This document shows positions 37,101 to 45,524 of a DNA stretch of 64,000 bases, piece after piece. Position numbers and translations under genes: made by a program. A model generated the notes under the pieces. The model did not search any database. It had not been told where the DNA came from and worked only from the letters and a program-made list of their open reading frames with translations. Location of the stretch: the NCBI RefSeq assembly GCF_000003815.2, contig NC_049995.1, forward strand, positions 2,968,788 to 3,032,787, read 5' to 3'. The first letter of the stretch is position 1, and each line of letters opens with the position of its first letter. The DNA is from Branchiostoma floridae (taxonomy: Eukaryota; Chordata; Leptocardii; Amphioxiformes; Branchiostomatidae).

Positions 37101-40100
37101 ACGAATGCCTGTCTGAGCCGTGCGAGAATGGAGGCACGTGTCTGAACACGGACGAAGGGCTCAAGTGCGCATGCGTGGACGGCTTTACCGGAACCTTTTG
37201 TGAAACAGGTGAGCGTATTTAGAATTTTTTTTTTTCATTCGTTTTCACCAGCTTCAATGCCCAAGCACATTTGTCACTAGCGGCTGGATGGCAAACCTTG
37301 ACCTACCAAACGTGACCTGGAAAGACAAATATGGTCAAATGCATTCATAAATAACTTAACTTCACATGTTTGTAATGAAAATGCAATTTCTATGCCCCCT
37401 ATTTAGCTGGTAAAAGATCAATGACAATAATTATTTGCAAGTTGCCTTACTGTCCGTGAAGCTTTGAAGAAGCCTGCGAAACATAGCAAGATATATTCTG
37501 ACCCAGCACAGTAGAAGAAGAATACAAAAGAAACACTACTTTTAACTTTGTGATTAAATACAGCTTTGCAATCAACTGCCCAACCTACAATCAACTACCA
37601 ACAACATAATTTTTGCATCCCTAAAGATATGCTGATGCGTTCTTTCAATCTTCTTATCCAGAAATCGACGAGTGTTTGTCCGACCCTTGCATGAACGGAG
37701 GCACGTGTTACGACTTCATGAACTACTACGTCTGTGACTGTAGGTTTGGATTCGCTGGGGACCATTGCGAGGACGAGCTCGGTAAGATTTGCATATCGAA
37801 TTTGCATAAATGGGAATCGTTTTGTTTCATACATGATATTTTGACATTCTTTCCGTCGAAGTGTGTTGTCCCGAAAAACATTCCTGTATTCATTTGTCAA
37901 AGAATCAAAAGCCTATGATAAATGTCTCTATTCCTATGACGTCGTCAGAATCGTGAATTAAAAAAAATCGTCTTTTTCATAAATAGACTACTGTAAATGC
38001 AGAAATGTTCGCGGTGGATTAATGTTCGCGGTTTTCGCGGCTGCCGCTTCACCGCGAATTTAAAACCACCGCGAATATTTTTCCATAACAGTAAGAGATT
38101 ACAGTGCATGGTGCTACCACGAAATTAAAACCATCGCGAAAAGTCCATTTCCCCGTTACCGCGAAATTAAATCCCCGCGAACTTAAATGCATTTACAGTA
38201 CTTTGTAGAATACCATTGCCTACCCTTAAGACGTTGTCAGAATTTTTCGTCTATTGCAGAAATAGACTACTGGCTAGAATACCATTGCCAGAATGCTGCC
38301 CATAAAGAATTCAATATTCCATGTCAGCATTTCTTTTAAAAGGTGAACCCTTAAGGCGTCGCCAGAATTATGTATTCAAAATAATATTTCGTCTTATGCA
38401 GAAATAGACTATTGTCTGCAAAACCAGTGCCAGAACTCTGCCCGCTGTGTCAGTGGTAACAGGAGCTACATGTGCCTGTGTTCCATCGAATACACCGGCG
38501 ACTACTGCGAGCAAAGTAAGTCTTAATAAATCTGTTTTATTATTTTTTTTGCAGAAAAATGGCTATGACGTGTGGTTTCATGATTTTACATGCAATTACA
38601 GCTTTATGAGTGTAACCACATTAGTGCCAACATGCATAGTTATACGCCAAGATCCCCTTGTGATACGACTTTTTGATCTACTGTATGGGGACATTTTTCG
38701 GTTTTGAAGTTGCAGTATTCTCTCTATTGTGGCAGCTTTACAATACCTCAAACCAATTTTGTAGTAGTAGTAGTAGTAAACTGGTTTATTCGTTTCACAG
38801 AAATATAAATGACACGAAATAAAAGCAACCTTGCAGCCGACAGAGGAGGCTGAATTGTGCAGCTTTTCAATCACAATAGTGGCTTAGATGCAAACACAAT
38901 TTATAACTAAAATTACGAGTGCGATTTTCGACAAGTACATGTACACGATTTACTACTAGATACATATTTATCATATACAAACTATGTCACTTTTAAAAAT
39001 CGTTTAAACTATTTACATCGGAATATAATATTGTACAAACACAGTCAGTTATTCGCTGCTGACAATCGACAAGGGTACAGAGAGAATCTAAAGCACAGTT
39101 CAACTTCAGTGTTACTTATAGTGCGTTCAGAATGTTCAAAATTGAAGGGACTGGGCTAGTGAGGTACCGCTTAGTACCAGTTGGCAGTTTGTAGGGCTGA
39201 GTGCGCCTGAGCTGCATGCTGTATGGCTGGATGCGGGCTGGGGGCAGCCAGGGGGCGTACCTTGCAGATTTGGATACTGCAAGGGCAAAGTCCTGGCACA
39301 GAGACTGTCTGGATTCCTTTTCAGATTGGAAAGGAAAAACATACACCGCGAAATACACCTCGCTATTGTAAGCTTGGCTGTAGTTTTGATTTCGGATGTT
39401 TGGATTTAGTATCAGTGTGGATGTTTTGTTGATAAATTCTTGAACAAGGTGCTTCATTAAGTTTTAAAAACTAGGCTGAGGGTATGCTCTATATTTCATT
39501 TAACTGACAGTCCTGTAGTGGCGTTAGTGTGGAGTAATTGGTAGCGCATTCGAATCGGTGCAAAAGGTTCCGAGTTCGATACCCCCCATGCCCACACGTT
39601 GTGCCCTAGGGAAAGTCACTTTACACGACTTTCCCTGAAATTGGAGTGATGCCCACCAAGCCTAGCCTGGGTACCATACGGAAAGTAGTTCGCTCCGGAG
39701 TTTATTATATAACGTTACTATATACCGTCGCTTCTAGCTCTGATGTTTATTGTACACTATATACAGTCACTTCTCTGTGTTTCCGTCTGGGAACGCGGAC
39801 CATGTTAACGTCTGGAATCGTCCAAATTTTGGACGCAGGCACTGATTGGTCCCTACACGAGCGAATTATAGAATGGGTTCAAACGCTCGTTCGAACCGGT
39901 GTTGCAACACTCCATCTGCTTGCGGAAGGCCTGTTGTTATCGAACGAGTGCTCTAGAACCTATTCCTTGATTCGCTCATTAACTGGCGTAACCACCAAAC
40001 AGTTTGAATGTGCACATCTCCAGACGGATAGCAGAAGCGAACGTAGTATAGGCGCGAATTACTATCCGGATGGTACCCAGGCTACACCAAGCCTCTACTC

Positions 40101-40582
40101 ACTACGGATTTGGTGCGTCAAGGTGCCAACATCTGCTTATTGGACTCCCTCCGAGAGCCGTTAAATCTATTAATTTTTTTACTGTACTGTAGTATTTATC
40201 TCATCTCATGTTAAATTTAAGCTTATTATCGTGTATTGTTTTATCACATTTTGTTTCATATAGTTTACTTCCCTTCGTTTCAAGATTTAGTTTAGTACAA
40301 TTCTTCCGTTATTCTGTATTGTTTTATCACATTTTATTTTTTTTCGTTTCATTTGAAGATTTAGCGGACTTTGAAAAAATTCCAACCGCCAACATAATCG
40401 CAGCTGCCATCGCGTCCATAGTTGTGATCGCCGCGATCGCGCTGGGGGCGTACCTGTACATCAAGTCGTACGAGGCACAGCGCGTCATCCCTCTAAAGAA
40501 GAAAGACACACCGTTGGTTAACGCAGAGGAAGGGAAAGAGGCGAAGAAGAAGGGGTCACATCTTTCAGAAAGCACGGTGTGA
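26400..40582 (+). CDS. Tie-like receptor ectodomain with a kringle and no kinase (16 exons, 697 residues)
   Basis: Exons: 26400-26502, 30589-30715, 30907-31067, 31615-31709, 32148-32301, 32641-32772, 33713-33865, 34314-34448, 34950-35083, 35506-35602, 36099-36215, 36471-36584, 37095-37208, 37662-37781, 38402-38515, 40359-40582. They total 2,094 nt and every junction keeps phase. The order is signal segment, two Ig-like regions (about 35-213), three Tie-type EGF modules (214-353), one kringle (354-430), five EGF modules (431-623), transmembrane helix (about 635-657) and a 40-residue tail ending HLSESTV. Tie receptors share the Ig, Ig, triple-EGF start but then have Ig, three FNIII domains and a tyrosine kinase, all absent here. 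Role is unknown; a decoy or adhesion function is inference only. An exon hidden in the gap of intron 1 cannot be excluded, although phase runs on without it. Confidence 0.9.
26629..26954. other. Assembly gap (326 N)
   Basis: Unknown bases lie inside intron 1 of the Tie-like gene. The length may be nominal. Open frames reported across it are meaningless. Confidence 1.
26955..30232. other. Intron 1 of the Tie-like gene, no exon seen
   Basis: I find no in-phase exon. A frame around 27622-27834 has a coding-like look ([19 protein letters not shown]) and may be a remnant of a repeat-borne protein, but I cannot name it. The stretch 29334-29573 is open but has no recognisable motif. Confidence 0.5.
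28486..28526. repeat. (TTTG)n microsatellite
   Basis: About ten uninterrupted TTTG units. Both strands read as open frames because of the repeat. Confidence 0.95.
30233..30297 (+). pseudogene. Relic copy of exon 2 of the Tie-like gene
   Basis: CTCCTCAG followed by ACCCTGCCTTGGCACTGACC and GAACCAGAGCCCGCTGATG repeats the acceptor and first 50 or so bases of the exon at 30589. It then diverges without a donor. The upstream flank (TTGACCCCTAGTTTTGATCT) resembles that of the true exon (TTGACCTGTCCCTCC), so the duplication includes intron sequence. Confidence 0.83.
30589..32301 (+). CDS. Tie-like gene exons 2-5: Ig-like regions
   Basis: Exons 30589-30715 and 30907-31067 encode a first Ig-like region, starting [15 protein letters not shown], with Cys in YIKCVTDE and in GTYNCASF. 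Exons 31615-31709 and 32148-32301 encode a second, with [10 protein letters not shown] and the strand-F signature [11 protein letters not shown], closing LTRVIVRG. Tie1 and Tie2 begin with the same pair of divergent Ig folds, and the end of the second, followed at once by a Cys-rich KWGP motif, is a close match. The second region lacks an obvious strand-B cysteine. The overall split of each fold over two exons is regular. Confidence 0.85.
31154..31202. repeat. (GT)n microsatellite
   Basis: A run of about 20 GT units with a few A interruptions in an intron. Confidence 0.95.
32641..34448 (+). CDS. Tie-like gene exons 6-8: three Tie-type EGF modules
   Basis: Exons 32641-32772, 33713-33865 and 34314-34448 are all phase 1 to 1. 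Module 1 has [19 protein letters not shown] and [12 protein letters not shown]. Module 2 has [13 protein letters not shown] and the unusual [20 protein letters not shown]. Module 3 has [19 protein letters not shown] and GYMGPSC. The CPPGF-GxTC, then CLPDPxGCxC, then GFYGPxC sequence of three modules is the diagnostic head region of vertebrate Tie receptors, where it packs with the Ig folds to form the ligand-binding end. I consider the match strong evidence of common origin. Confidence 0.9.
33325..33410 (+). ncRNA. Hammerhead-like hairpin remnant
   Basis: CTGAAGA, then a stem AGAGTG/CACTC with an 8-base loop, then GAAACGTCC. This has the two conserved boxes of a hammerhead core (CUGANGA and GAAA) around a stem II. 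The remaining stems are not clear. Such motifs are known from Penelope-like retroelement ends. Probably a transposon remnant, activity doubtful. Confidence 0.4.
33423..33632 (-). mobile_element. tRNA-derived SINE
   Basis: Read on the minus strand, GGGCGTGGCGTAACTGGTAG (A box) and GAGTTCGATTCCC (B box) are followed by a body with CCTTGGAAAAGGTACTTTAC, ACGACTTTCC and a tail containing GTGGCATTGTTAATATAAG and GCAGTGCCACATCGTCC. The same head is at 54733 and the same tail at 55379-55450. Confidence 0.85.
34637..34870. repeat. Degenerate inverted repeat
   Basis: GTGGCATAAGATRGT and GATACTATCTTTAATATGCCAC form imperfect inverted ends, with TAACTC and GAGTTAA words repeated inside. Related words (GGTGTCATAAGGTAGTATCA) occur near 32922, so this is a decayed element family. 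No target duplication was recognised. Confidence 0.55.
34950..35602 (+). CDS. Tie-like gene exons 9-10: kringle domain
   Basis: Exons 34950-35083 and 35506-35602 are joined at phase 0. Together they give a full kringle of about 77 residues: [53 protein letters not shown] and [10 protein letters not shown]. All six kringle cysteines are present, as are the NYCRNPD and RPWCYT signatures. The split after about 45 residues is the usual kringle intron position. Tie receptors have no kringle; this is the most distinctive module of the protein. Kringles often bind lysine-bearing partners, but no ligand is suggested here. Confidence 0.95.
35940..36040 (+). ncRNA. Hammerhead-like hairpin remnant
   Basis: CTGATGA, stem GGTCG/CGACT, then GAAA. 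This core is enclosed by CAGTGAAT and ATTCACTG, perfect reverse complements that could form a further stem. Stem I is missing or minimal. It reads like the end of a Penelope-like or related retroelement. It lies in an intron of the Tie-like gene. Confidence 0.45.
36099..38515 (+). CDS. Tie-like gene exons 11-15: five EGF modules
   Basis: Each module is one exon, phase 1 to 1: 36099-36215, 36471-36584, 37095-37208, 37662-37781 and 38402-38515. Openings are [63 protein letters not shown] and [16 protein letters not shown]. Most have the D-x-D-E-C calcium-binding start and the CxCxxGFxGxxC close. One exon per module with symmetric phase favours module shuffling and duplication. The last module departs most ([13 protein letters not shown]). 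Confidence 0.93.
37989..38200. mobile_element. MITE with TACTGTAAATGCA termini
   Basis: TACTGTAAATGCA and TGCATTTACAGTA close 212 bp filled with CGCGG/CCGCG words (GTTCGCGGT, ACCGCGAA) in mirrored order. TA at each edge fits a TA-targeting superfamily. Confidence 0.87.
38250..38300 (+). pseudogene. Relic copy of EGF exon 15 of the Tie-like gene
   Basis: TATTGCAG, AAATAGACTACTGG, then ATTGCCAGAATGCTGCCC copies the acceptor and first 45 or so bases of the exon at 38402 (AAATAGACTATTGTCTGC, CAGTGCCAGAACTCTGCCC). It then runs into non-coding sequence. A shorter echo (AAATAGACTACTG) is at 37982. Confidence 0.78.
38758..39457 (-). mobile_element. Probable LINE 3' end (5'-truncated)
   Basis: On the minus strand a frame ending at 39116 (close [16 protein letters not shown], then [13 protein letters not shown]) resembles the C-terminal end of CR1-like LINE proteins. 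It is followed by about 350 bp of non-coding sequence and a (CTA)n tail near 38762, preceded by GAATAAACCAG. This order (coding end, 3'UTR, simple repeat) fits a truncated LINE insertion. The subfamily cannot be given. Confidence 0.5.
39512..39650 (+). mobile_element. tRNA-derived SINE
   Basis: GTGTGGAGTAATTGGTAGCG (A box), GGTTCCGAGTTCGATACCCC (B box), then TTGTGCCCTAGGGAAAGTC, ACTTTACACGACTTTCC. The body matches the SINEs at 33423-33632 and 54733. Confidence 0.8.
39663..40084. mobile_element. MITE with TAGCCTGGGTACCAT termini, 422 bp
   Basis: TAGCCTGGGTACCATACGGA and TCCGGATGGTACCCAGGCTA are inverted ends. Just inside, inverted words (AGTAGTTCGC, GCGAATTACT) recur. The long frame across it (39646-40164) has no homology I recognise and is a by-product. 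Confidence 0.85.
40359..40582 (+). CDS. Tie-like gene exon 16: transmembrane helix and short tail
   Basis: The acceptor ATTTGAAG precedes [20 protein letters not shown], an Ala/Ile/Val helix of about 23 residues ends GAYLYIKSY, and a basic tail follows with [20 protein letters not shown] and TGA. There is no kinase, ITIM or other signalling motif. The final residues STV could fit a class I PDZ ligand (S/T-x-V). Confidence 0.9.
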
Positions 40583-41892
40583 GATGGATCATCGGGAGTG
40601 GAGATAGATAGATATAAATGTATTCAGGGCGGACATAAGTATAGGCATCTTTTGGGTGAAAACGAAAATGTACTATTAGGCTCGCCCCTGAGGCGTCGCC
40701 AAAATACTCTGAAAAGAGTAGCGCAGAAAAAGTTACTTTAACTTTAAGGCAAAAGGGCAAACTAGAAATTAGCAACAACAGTTTGAAAATGTTGCACCTA
40801 CAATATCACTGAACTAATACTGGTTATCACTCTTTGTTCTCTTTAATGTCTAAAGCTTTTTTCTTTTTTAAATCTACGTGTTTATATGTCATTAAAAGGG
40901 AGATGCCTAGTGCATACAAAGAAAACTCCACCCCAAAAAGAATAGTAAAAAAGTATCAATTTCTAGACATTACAAAATCACGACGAAGGCATGCATTTTG
41001 TAAAACTTTGGCATCTGCCAGATCGTATATATAATCTAAGAAAACGAAGAAAAAAGACGGAAAAAAACCAAAAGTATATACTATTAGATCCAGTAGACCT
41101 ATTTCTTTATTTTTTTCATCATTAGGCTCTTCCTGGACCATTGTGGTAAAACATATACGTAGCCAGTCTAAATTCCACAACATGTATTACAATTAGTAAT
41201 AATCACCAAGCCTGATTAAGTCAAACTGACCACAATAGCTCTAGACAGGACAGATAGTATTTGTCTTATTGACATGTTAACAAAAAGACAGAATTTGACA
41301 TTTGCTGGCAAGTGCTTTCAACACCCGGCGTTAGAAAAATACCTTCTTTGAATTTAAATTTAGATTTTATCCATAACATACTAGTGGTTATAACCATTAT
41401 ATGTTCTAGTGATGCATTGTGTTTCTGAAGTAGGAAAGAAAATTACTGAAGATAATTGATGTTGTCTCCTCAGCCAGTCCACATTTGAGATAAGATTATT
41501 TACTTGGTACGGAATATTCTAATATGGAGAAAATGTAAGGAGCATGTATGTTTTCTTTGCAGTTATGCTGTTACTAATGAATACAAGTTACATAGACCTT
41601 TCTACCAGTATGCTAAATGTGTTTAAAAAGAGAAAAAGAAACGATGATAATAGCTTAATAAGGATGAACTATGTCGCAAAATACATTTGAATAGGTCTTA
41701 ACATAGATGACATATTTAGTTAATTATATTTTCATATATTTCTTTCTCATGATAGAGTAAGATGTCTTTTTATTAACTTTTCTCTAGGCAATAGTGACAT
41801 ACAAAATATTTAAAAAAAGTAACAGTTAGGAACGTCACTAGAAGTTAACATTTGAAATGCCTAATTTAAAGCTGAACAGCTGTAAATCTGTA
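40583..41892. other. Intergenic sequence, no feature
   Basis: The first part should hold the 3'UTR of the Tie-like gene. GAGGCGTCGCCAAAATAC at about 40690 is one of several copies of a short word that recurs through this gene (30858, 38352). No coding frame has support. Confidence 0.5.
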
Positions 41893-43210
41893 TCATGAAT
41901 GTCCGTTTTTAAGCAATACTTGAACTTCTTGAAATAGTTGAACTGTAAATTCCAACACCAAAATTGGACTCACCCAAATTTTCGACTGTACAGCTGCATC
42001 AGTCTTTGTCAAGGAATGAACAATCCACTGCTGTTGTGACGTCACGTTATGTAGATAGAACACGTGACTCAGTAAGCAGTGGATTATAGGTTGCAGGAAG
42101 TCTATGGCGCCCACCGTCTCTGTTCAGGGATGGTTGTAGAGCCCGAATGTAGATTGCTTCTTTAATCCCTCTGGCGAAAAAGTCTGGTTCTGTGTCCAAG
42201 ATTTCAACTTTGTCTAGTGACACTGAATGACCCGGCGATTCTATGTGTATATGTTGGGAAACTTCTGAGGTTTTTGAACTCTTGCGTTTGTGCTCAAGGA
42301 ACCTGGTCTTAAGTGATCTCTCAGTCTCCCCAATATAGGTTTCTGTACAAGGGCCCCTGATGTTCTGTCCTTGGCACTTAATATGATAGATGACACCACA
42401 CTTTTGTTCTTTAGGGGTTTTGTCTTTAGGTGCTACAAGGATGTTGCGCAGAGTATTCGCCGGCCTGAAACAGGTTTTTATCCCATGTGAGGTGAAGATT
42501 CTTCTAAGTCCTTCAGATACACCTTTCACGTAAGGAATCACAACAATTCCCCTGTTTTTCCCTCTGCTGGCGTTGTTCTGTGTAGTATCACTGGGTGATG
42601 GGGGTTTGGGTGCTGTAGCCTTCTCTATGGCTCATGTGGGGTATCCGCACGTTTTCAACGCCTGGGTAATGTGAAGTTTCTCCTTCTGTTTGTCTTGAGG
42701 GTCAGTTATCACTGTTTCCGCCCTGTGGAAAAGGGCACGTACAACACTTAGTTTGTGTTCTAACGGATGTTCCGACTGGAAGTTCAAATATTGATCAGTA
42801 TGAGTAGGTTTGCGGTAGATTGTCACTCGCAGGGACCCGTCTTCTTGTACTGTTGTCAAAGTGTCAAGGAAGGCTAAGGATCTGTTCTCTTCCTTCTCAA
42901 ATGTGAACTTTATGTCAGGATCAAGGCTGTTTAGATGATCTGTGAACTCGTCGGCGTACGTCTTCTTAAGTTTGGTATGGGTGTCATCAACATATCTTTT
43001 CCACCACAGAGGGGGGAGACGGTGGGCGCCATAGACTTCCTGCAACCTATAATCCACTGCTTACTGAGTCACGTGTTCTATCTACATAACGTGACGTCAC
43101 AACAGCAGTGGATTGTTCATTCCTTGACAAAGACTGATGCTGTACAGTCGAAAATTTGGGTGAGTCCAATTTTGGTGTTGGAATTTACAGTTCAACTATT
43201 TCAAGAATGA
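41893..43210 (-). mobile_element. Penelope-like retroelement, 5'-truncated, with inverted terminal repeat
   Basis: The coding part lies on the minus strand. The 3' terminal sequence at about 41925-42115 is repeated inverted at 43017-43207 (for example GTGGATTGTTCATTCCTTGA, GTCGAAAATTTGGGTGAGTC), with one 2-base difference. A truncated body with an inverted copy of the terminal repeat upstream is characteristic of Penelope-type elements. The repeat holds GACTGATGC, CAGTCGAAA, a weak hammerhead-like pair. Confidence 0.93.
42047..43057 (-). pseudogene. Penelope-like reverse transcriptase and GIY-YIG endonuclease, broken
   Basis: The N-terminal piece carries RLPPLWWKRYVDDTHTKLK with the YVDD catalytic box, FEKEENRSLAFLDTL and TIYRKPTHTDQYL, all standard Penelope reverse transcriptase signatures. 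After GYPT a TGA (plus-strand 42632-42634) replaces an expected Trp codon. The frame then runs on through CGVIYHIKCQ and TYIGETERSLKTRFLEHKRK, the GIY-YIG nuclease domain, to a natural stop at 42047. The palm and fingers upstream of YVDD are missing because the element is truncated. With one nonsense change and no 5' half it cannot move by itself. Confidence 0.93.
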
Positions 43211-43959
43211 CTTGTACCAACACAGATGAACTTTCAAGTTAATACTTGAACTTCTTGAACTACATACGTGAAGTGTTAGAACAACACGTTTAATAACATC
43301 AATTAGCGTAATGACAAAAGATCTTCACTACTTTTATTACTCTAAATTTTGACCAATCAAGGACTACTCAAATCACACGTCATGTTTGCCTTTCTGCACT
43401 ATCGGCTGTCGTAAAAATTACTTTATTTACTAATATATAGAGCAACTTGCTTTCAAACTATGATTTTCTCAATATTGAATGCTGTCTCAATATTAAATAT
43501 TTTGGAAAGCTATTTCCTTTCTTTCCTGAAGGTAATTCCAGCTTACAGATATTTTTTTTGCACAAACTTATGTTAGCAAAGTTCTGCTTAAAGCTACCAC
43601 CATTGTTTTCTTTTAAAGTGCAATTCATAGAAAAAACAAACAATAACAACACCATATTGCATTTTGTCTTCTACAATCACTATGACACATTCATTCACTA
43701 TACGCCTGGTATTTAGCCACGGTCATGTATCTTTCATTACTGTAGTTTTTCTTGCTACGCTGTTGTAAGAGCAATTCTATGTTCACATCTACAGCCTTCA
43801 TTCTTGTATTCAAGTCTCGTTGATGAAATAAACATCTAACCTTTTTGATGCGTTGTCCTGACTGTTTGACTGAGCAGTTATGAATATTAGTGAAGGATGT
43901 TCTGTTTCCAATGAAAATCAAGTATGTCCGAGAATAATATTGTTCTCTCTTTAGTTGTC
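43211..43959. other. Intergenic sequence, no feature
   Basis: Lies between the Penelope-like remnant and the stop of the left NHL gene. It should contain the 3'UTR of that gene. No further feature seen. Confidence 0.5.
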
Positions 43960-44796
43960 TCACATATATACCAGTTGGCGTGGAAAGATGGTCACAGTAC
44001 CGAGAAGTGCGTTCGCCACCACTAACTGCCCGTCCGGCCCCATGGCAACACCAGCTGGGTTGGTAATGTTCGCGATGGTGCGGACAAAACCCCCACGGCT
44101 TGTATACATGTCAATCCTGGCTGGTAGCACTTTCGTCACAATGATGCGACCCAAAGTGTCCAAGCAAATACCTCGTGGAATACCCGACCGTCCTTCTAGT
44201 CCAAGTGTCCTGAATGTGAATAGCCTTGTCCCGTAGCGGTTGTAGACCTGGATTTCACCCGCGGTCGATACCAAGATGTTTCCCTCGCTGTCTGTGGTTA
44301 CGTATGACACGGGGAACTGTCGTTTCTCCCCAAATCTCAGATGTAGCGAGCCATTCGGTTGGTAGATCAGAACTCCATGCATGCTGGTAATGATGACTTT
44401 GTGGTCAGTCACGTCAACTGCAATGCCAGGATTTTTGGACTTGAAGTTGACGTCAAACTTGGACAGAGGCTGTCCATTGCGACTGTACTGCGCCACTTGT
44501 GTCTTTACATTGTTCTTACTCTTCCCCACTACCCACAAATGCCCCTCTCCGTCCAGGGCGACATCGCTTGGTTGCATTTTCTTCACCGCGACCCCAGGGA
44601 CGATTGTTCGGAAGAAGCGGCGATAGGCTCCGCTTATGTTATAGACATGGACCCTTCTCTTCTGGAAATCAGTCACGAAGATCTCGTTGTCAGCAGAGAC
44701 AGCCACTCCACGGTGACTTCGAATTTGGTTTAGTGAGCCTCCTCCCGTCCCAAGCTGGACAACTATCAGTGTTCGGTCATTAATGTCATGGGAACC
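43960..44796 (-). CDS. NHL-repeat ectodomain exon (left copy)
   Basis: An open exon of 837 nt on the minus strand from acceptor CACTGCAG to TAA-type stop. It encodes about 278 residues with repeated NHL signatures: HRGVAVSADNEIFVTDFQKR, QPSDVALDGEGHLWVVGKS, PVSYVTTDSEGNILVSTAGE, PRGICLDTLGRIIVTKV and PAGVAMGPDGQLVVANALLG. Five or six NHL units should form a beta-propeller. NHL domains bind proteins or RNA. With a transmembrane exon upstream, an extracellular binding role is inferred. Confidence 0.9.
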   Translation of the reverse strand, partial: GSHDINDRTLIVVQLGTGGGSLNQIRSHRGVAVSADNEIFVTDFQKRRVHVYNISGAYRRFFRTIVPGVAVKKMQPSDVALDGEGHLWVVGKSKNNVKTQVAQYSRNGQPLSKFDVNFKSKNPGIAVDVTDHKVIITSMHGVLIYQPNGSLHLRFGEKRQFPVSYVTTDSEGNILVSTAGEIQVYNRYGTRLFTFRTLGLEGRSGIPRGICLDTLGRIIVTKVLPARIDMYTSRGGFVRTIANITNPAGVAMGPDGQLVVANALLGTVTIFPRQLVYM

Positions 44797-44959
44797 TGCA
44801 GTGAAAGGAAGAGGATGCGATCTATGATAACCTGGCCCTGGTACGAACGTTCGAACAAAGCCTGTTACAGTTAGCAAAACTAAGAAAATTTTTTCATTCG
44901 GGCAACCAGCACGACCGGATGATGATGAAAGAAATCTTAGTATTTCCCAGGAAAGAAAT

Positions 44960-45500
44960 AATGGCTTTTTTTATGTAAACTATGCAAGTTAGGTCCGCAT
45001 TTGCATATCCTGTTTCTGTTTATGATTATCTGCCAGAACTTACACATGTTGCATGTATAAAAGTCCTTTAGTGGGGAAAATGATAGATGATTTCCTAAAT
45101 GATTATTCAAATTTATTTTTGTGTACCTCTTCCTAAGCTACCTACGTGCCAAATATTATGGAAATTTGTTCAATTATCTCTTCATTTGCATATACTGTGT
45201 TTGTCTGTGTTAAACCTGCCAGAAATGACACATGTTACATGTATCTAAGTCCTTTACGTGTATCTAAGTCCTTTACCATGGAAAATAATAGATGAGAGGA
45301 TGTCCTAATTAATCATTCAAATTTATTTGTCAGCATCTCTTCATCAGCTACCTGGGTTCCTTTGTCACCTTTTGTTCAATTATCTCCTTGGAAAGAATAA
45401 AAACGGCCCAGCGGTTCCAGAGCAAGCTTCAAAGGTGCCCGAACCTACACTTCTTATTCTATATTGACAAAAACTATCTTCCACTAAAAATCAAGACCAA
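44960..45500. repeat. Interspersed repeat related to 52262-53067
   Basis: Two tandem degenerate copies contain TTTGCATATCCTGTTT, CATGTTGCATGTATAAAAGT, CCTTTA and ACCTACGTGCCAAATATTAT, then CAAGACCAAAGCATGTCC. The same words in the same order occur at 52300-52810 and, in part, near 62540-62660. It lies in an intron of the left NHL gene. Confidence 0.65.
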
Positions 45501-45524
45501 AGCATGTCCAAGACAAAATATTAC

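Noticed and set aside
39646-40164. 172-codon plus-strand frame
   Set aside because: It lies almost wholly in a MITE with TAGCCTGGGTACC ends and has no recognisable protein features.
44359-44783. Plus-strand frames opposite the NHL exon
   Set aside because: Antisense of a clear NHL-repeat exon; no independent support.
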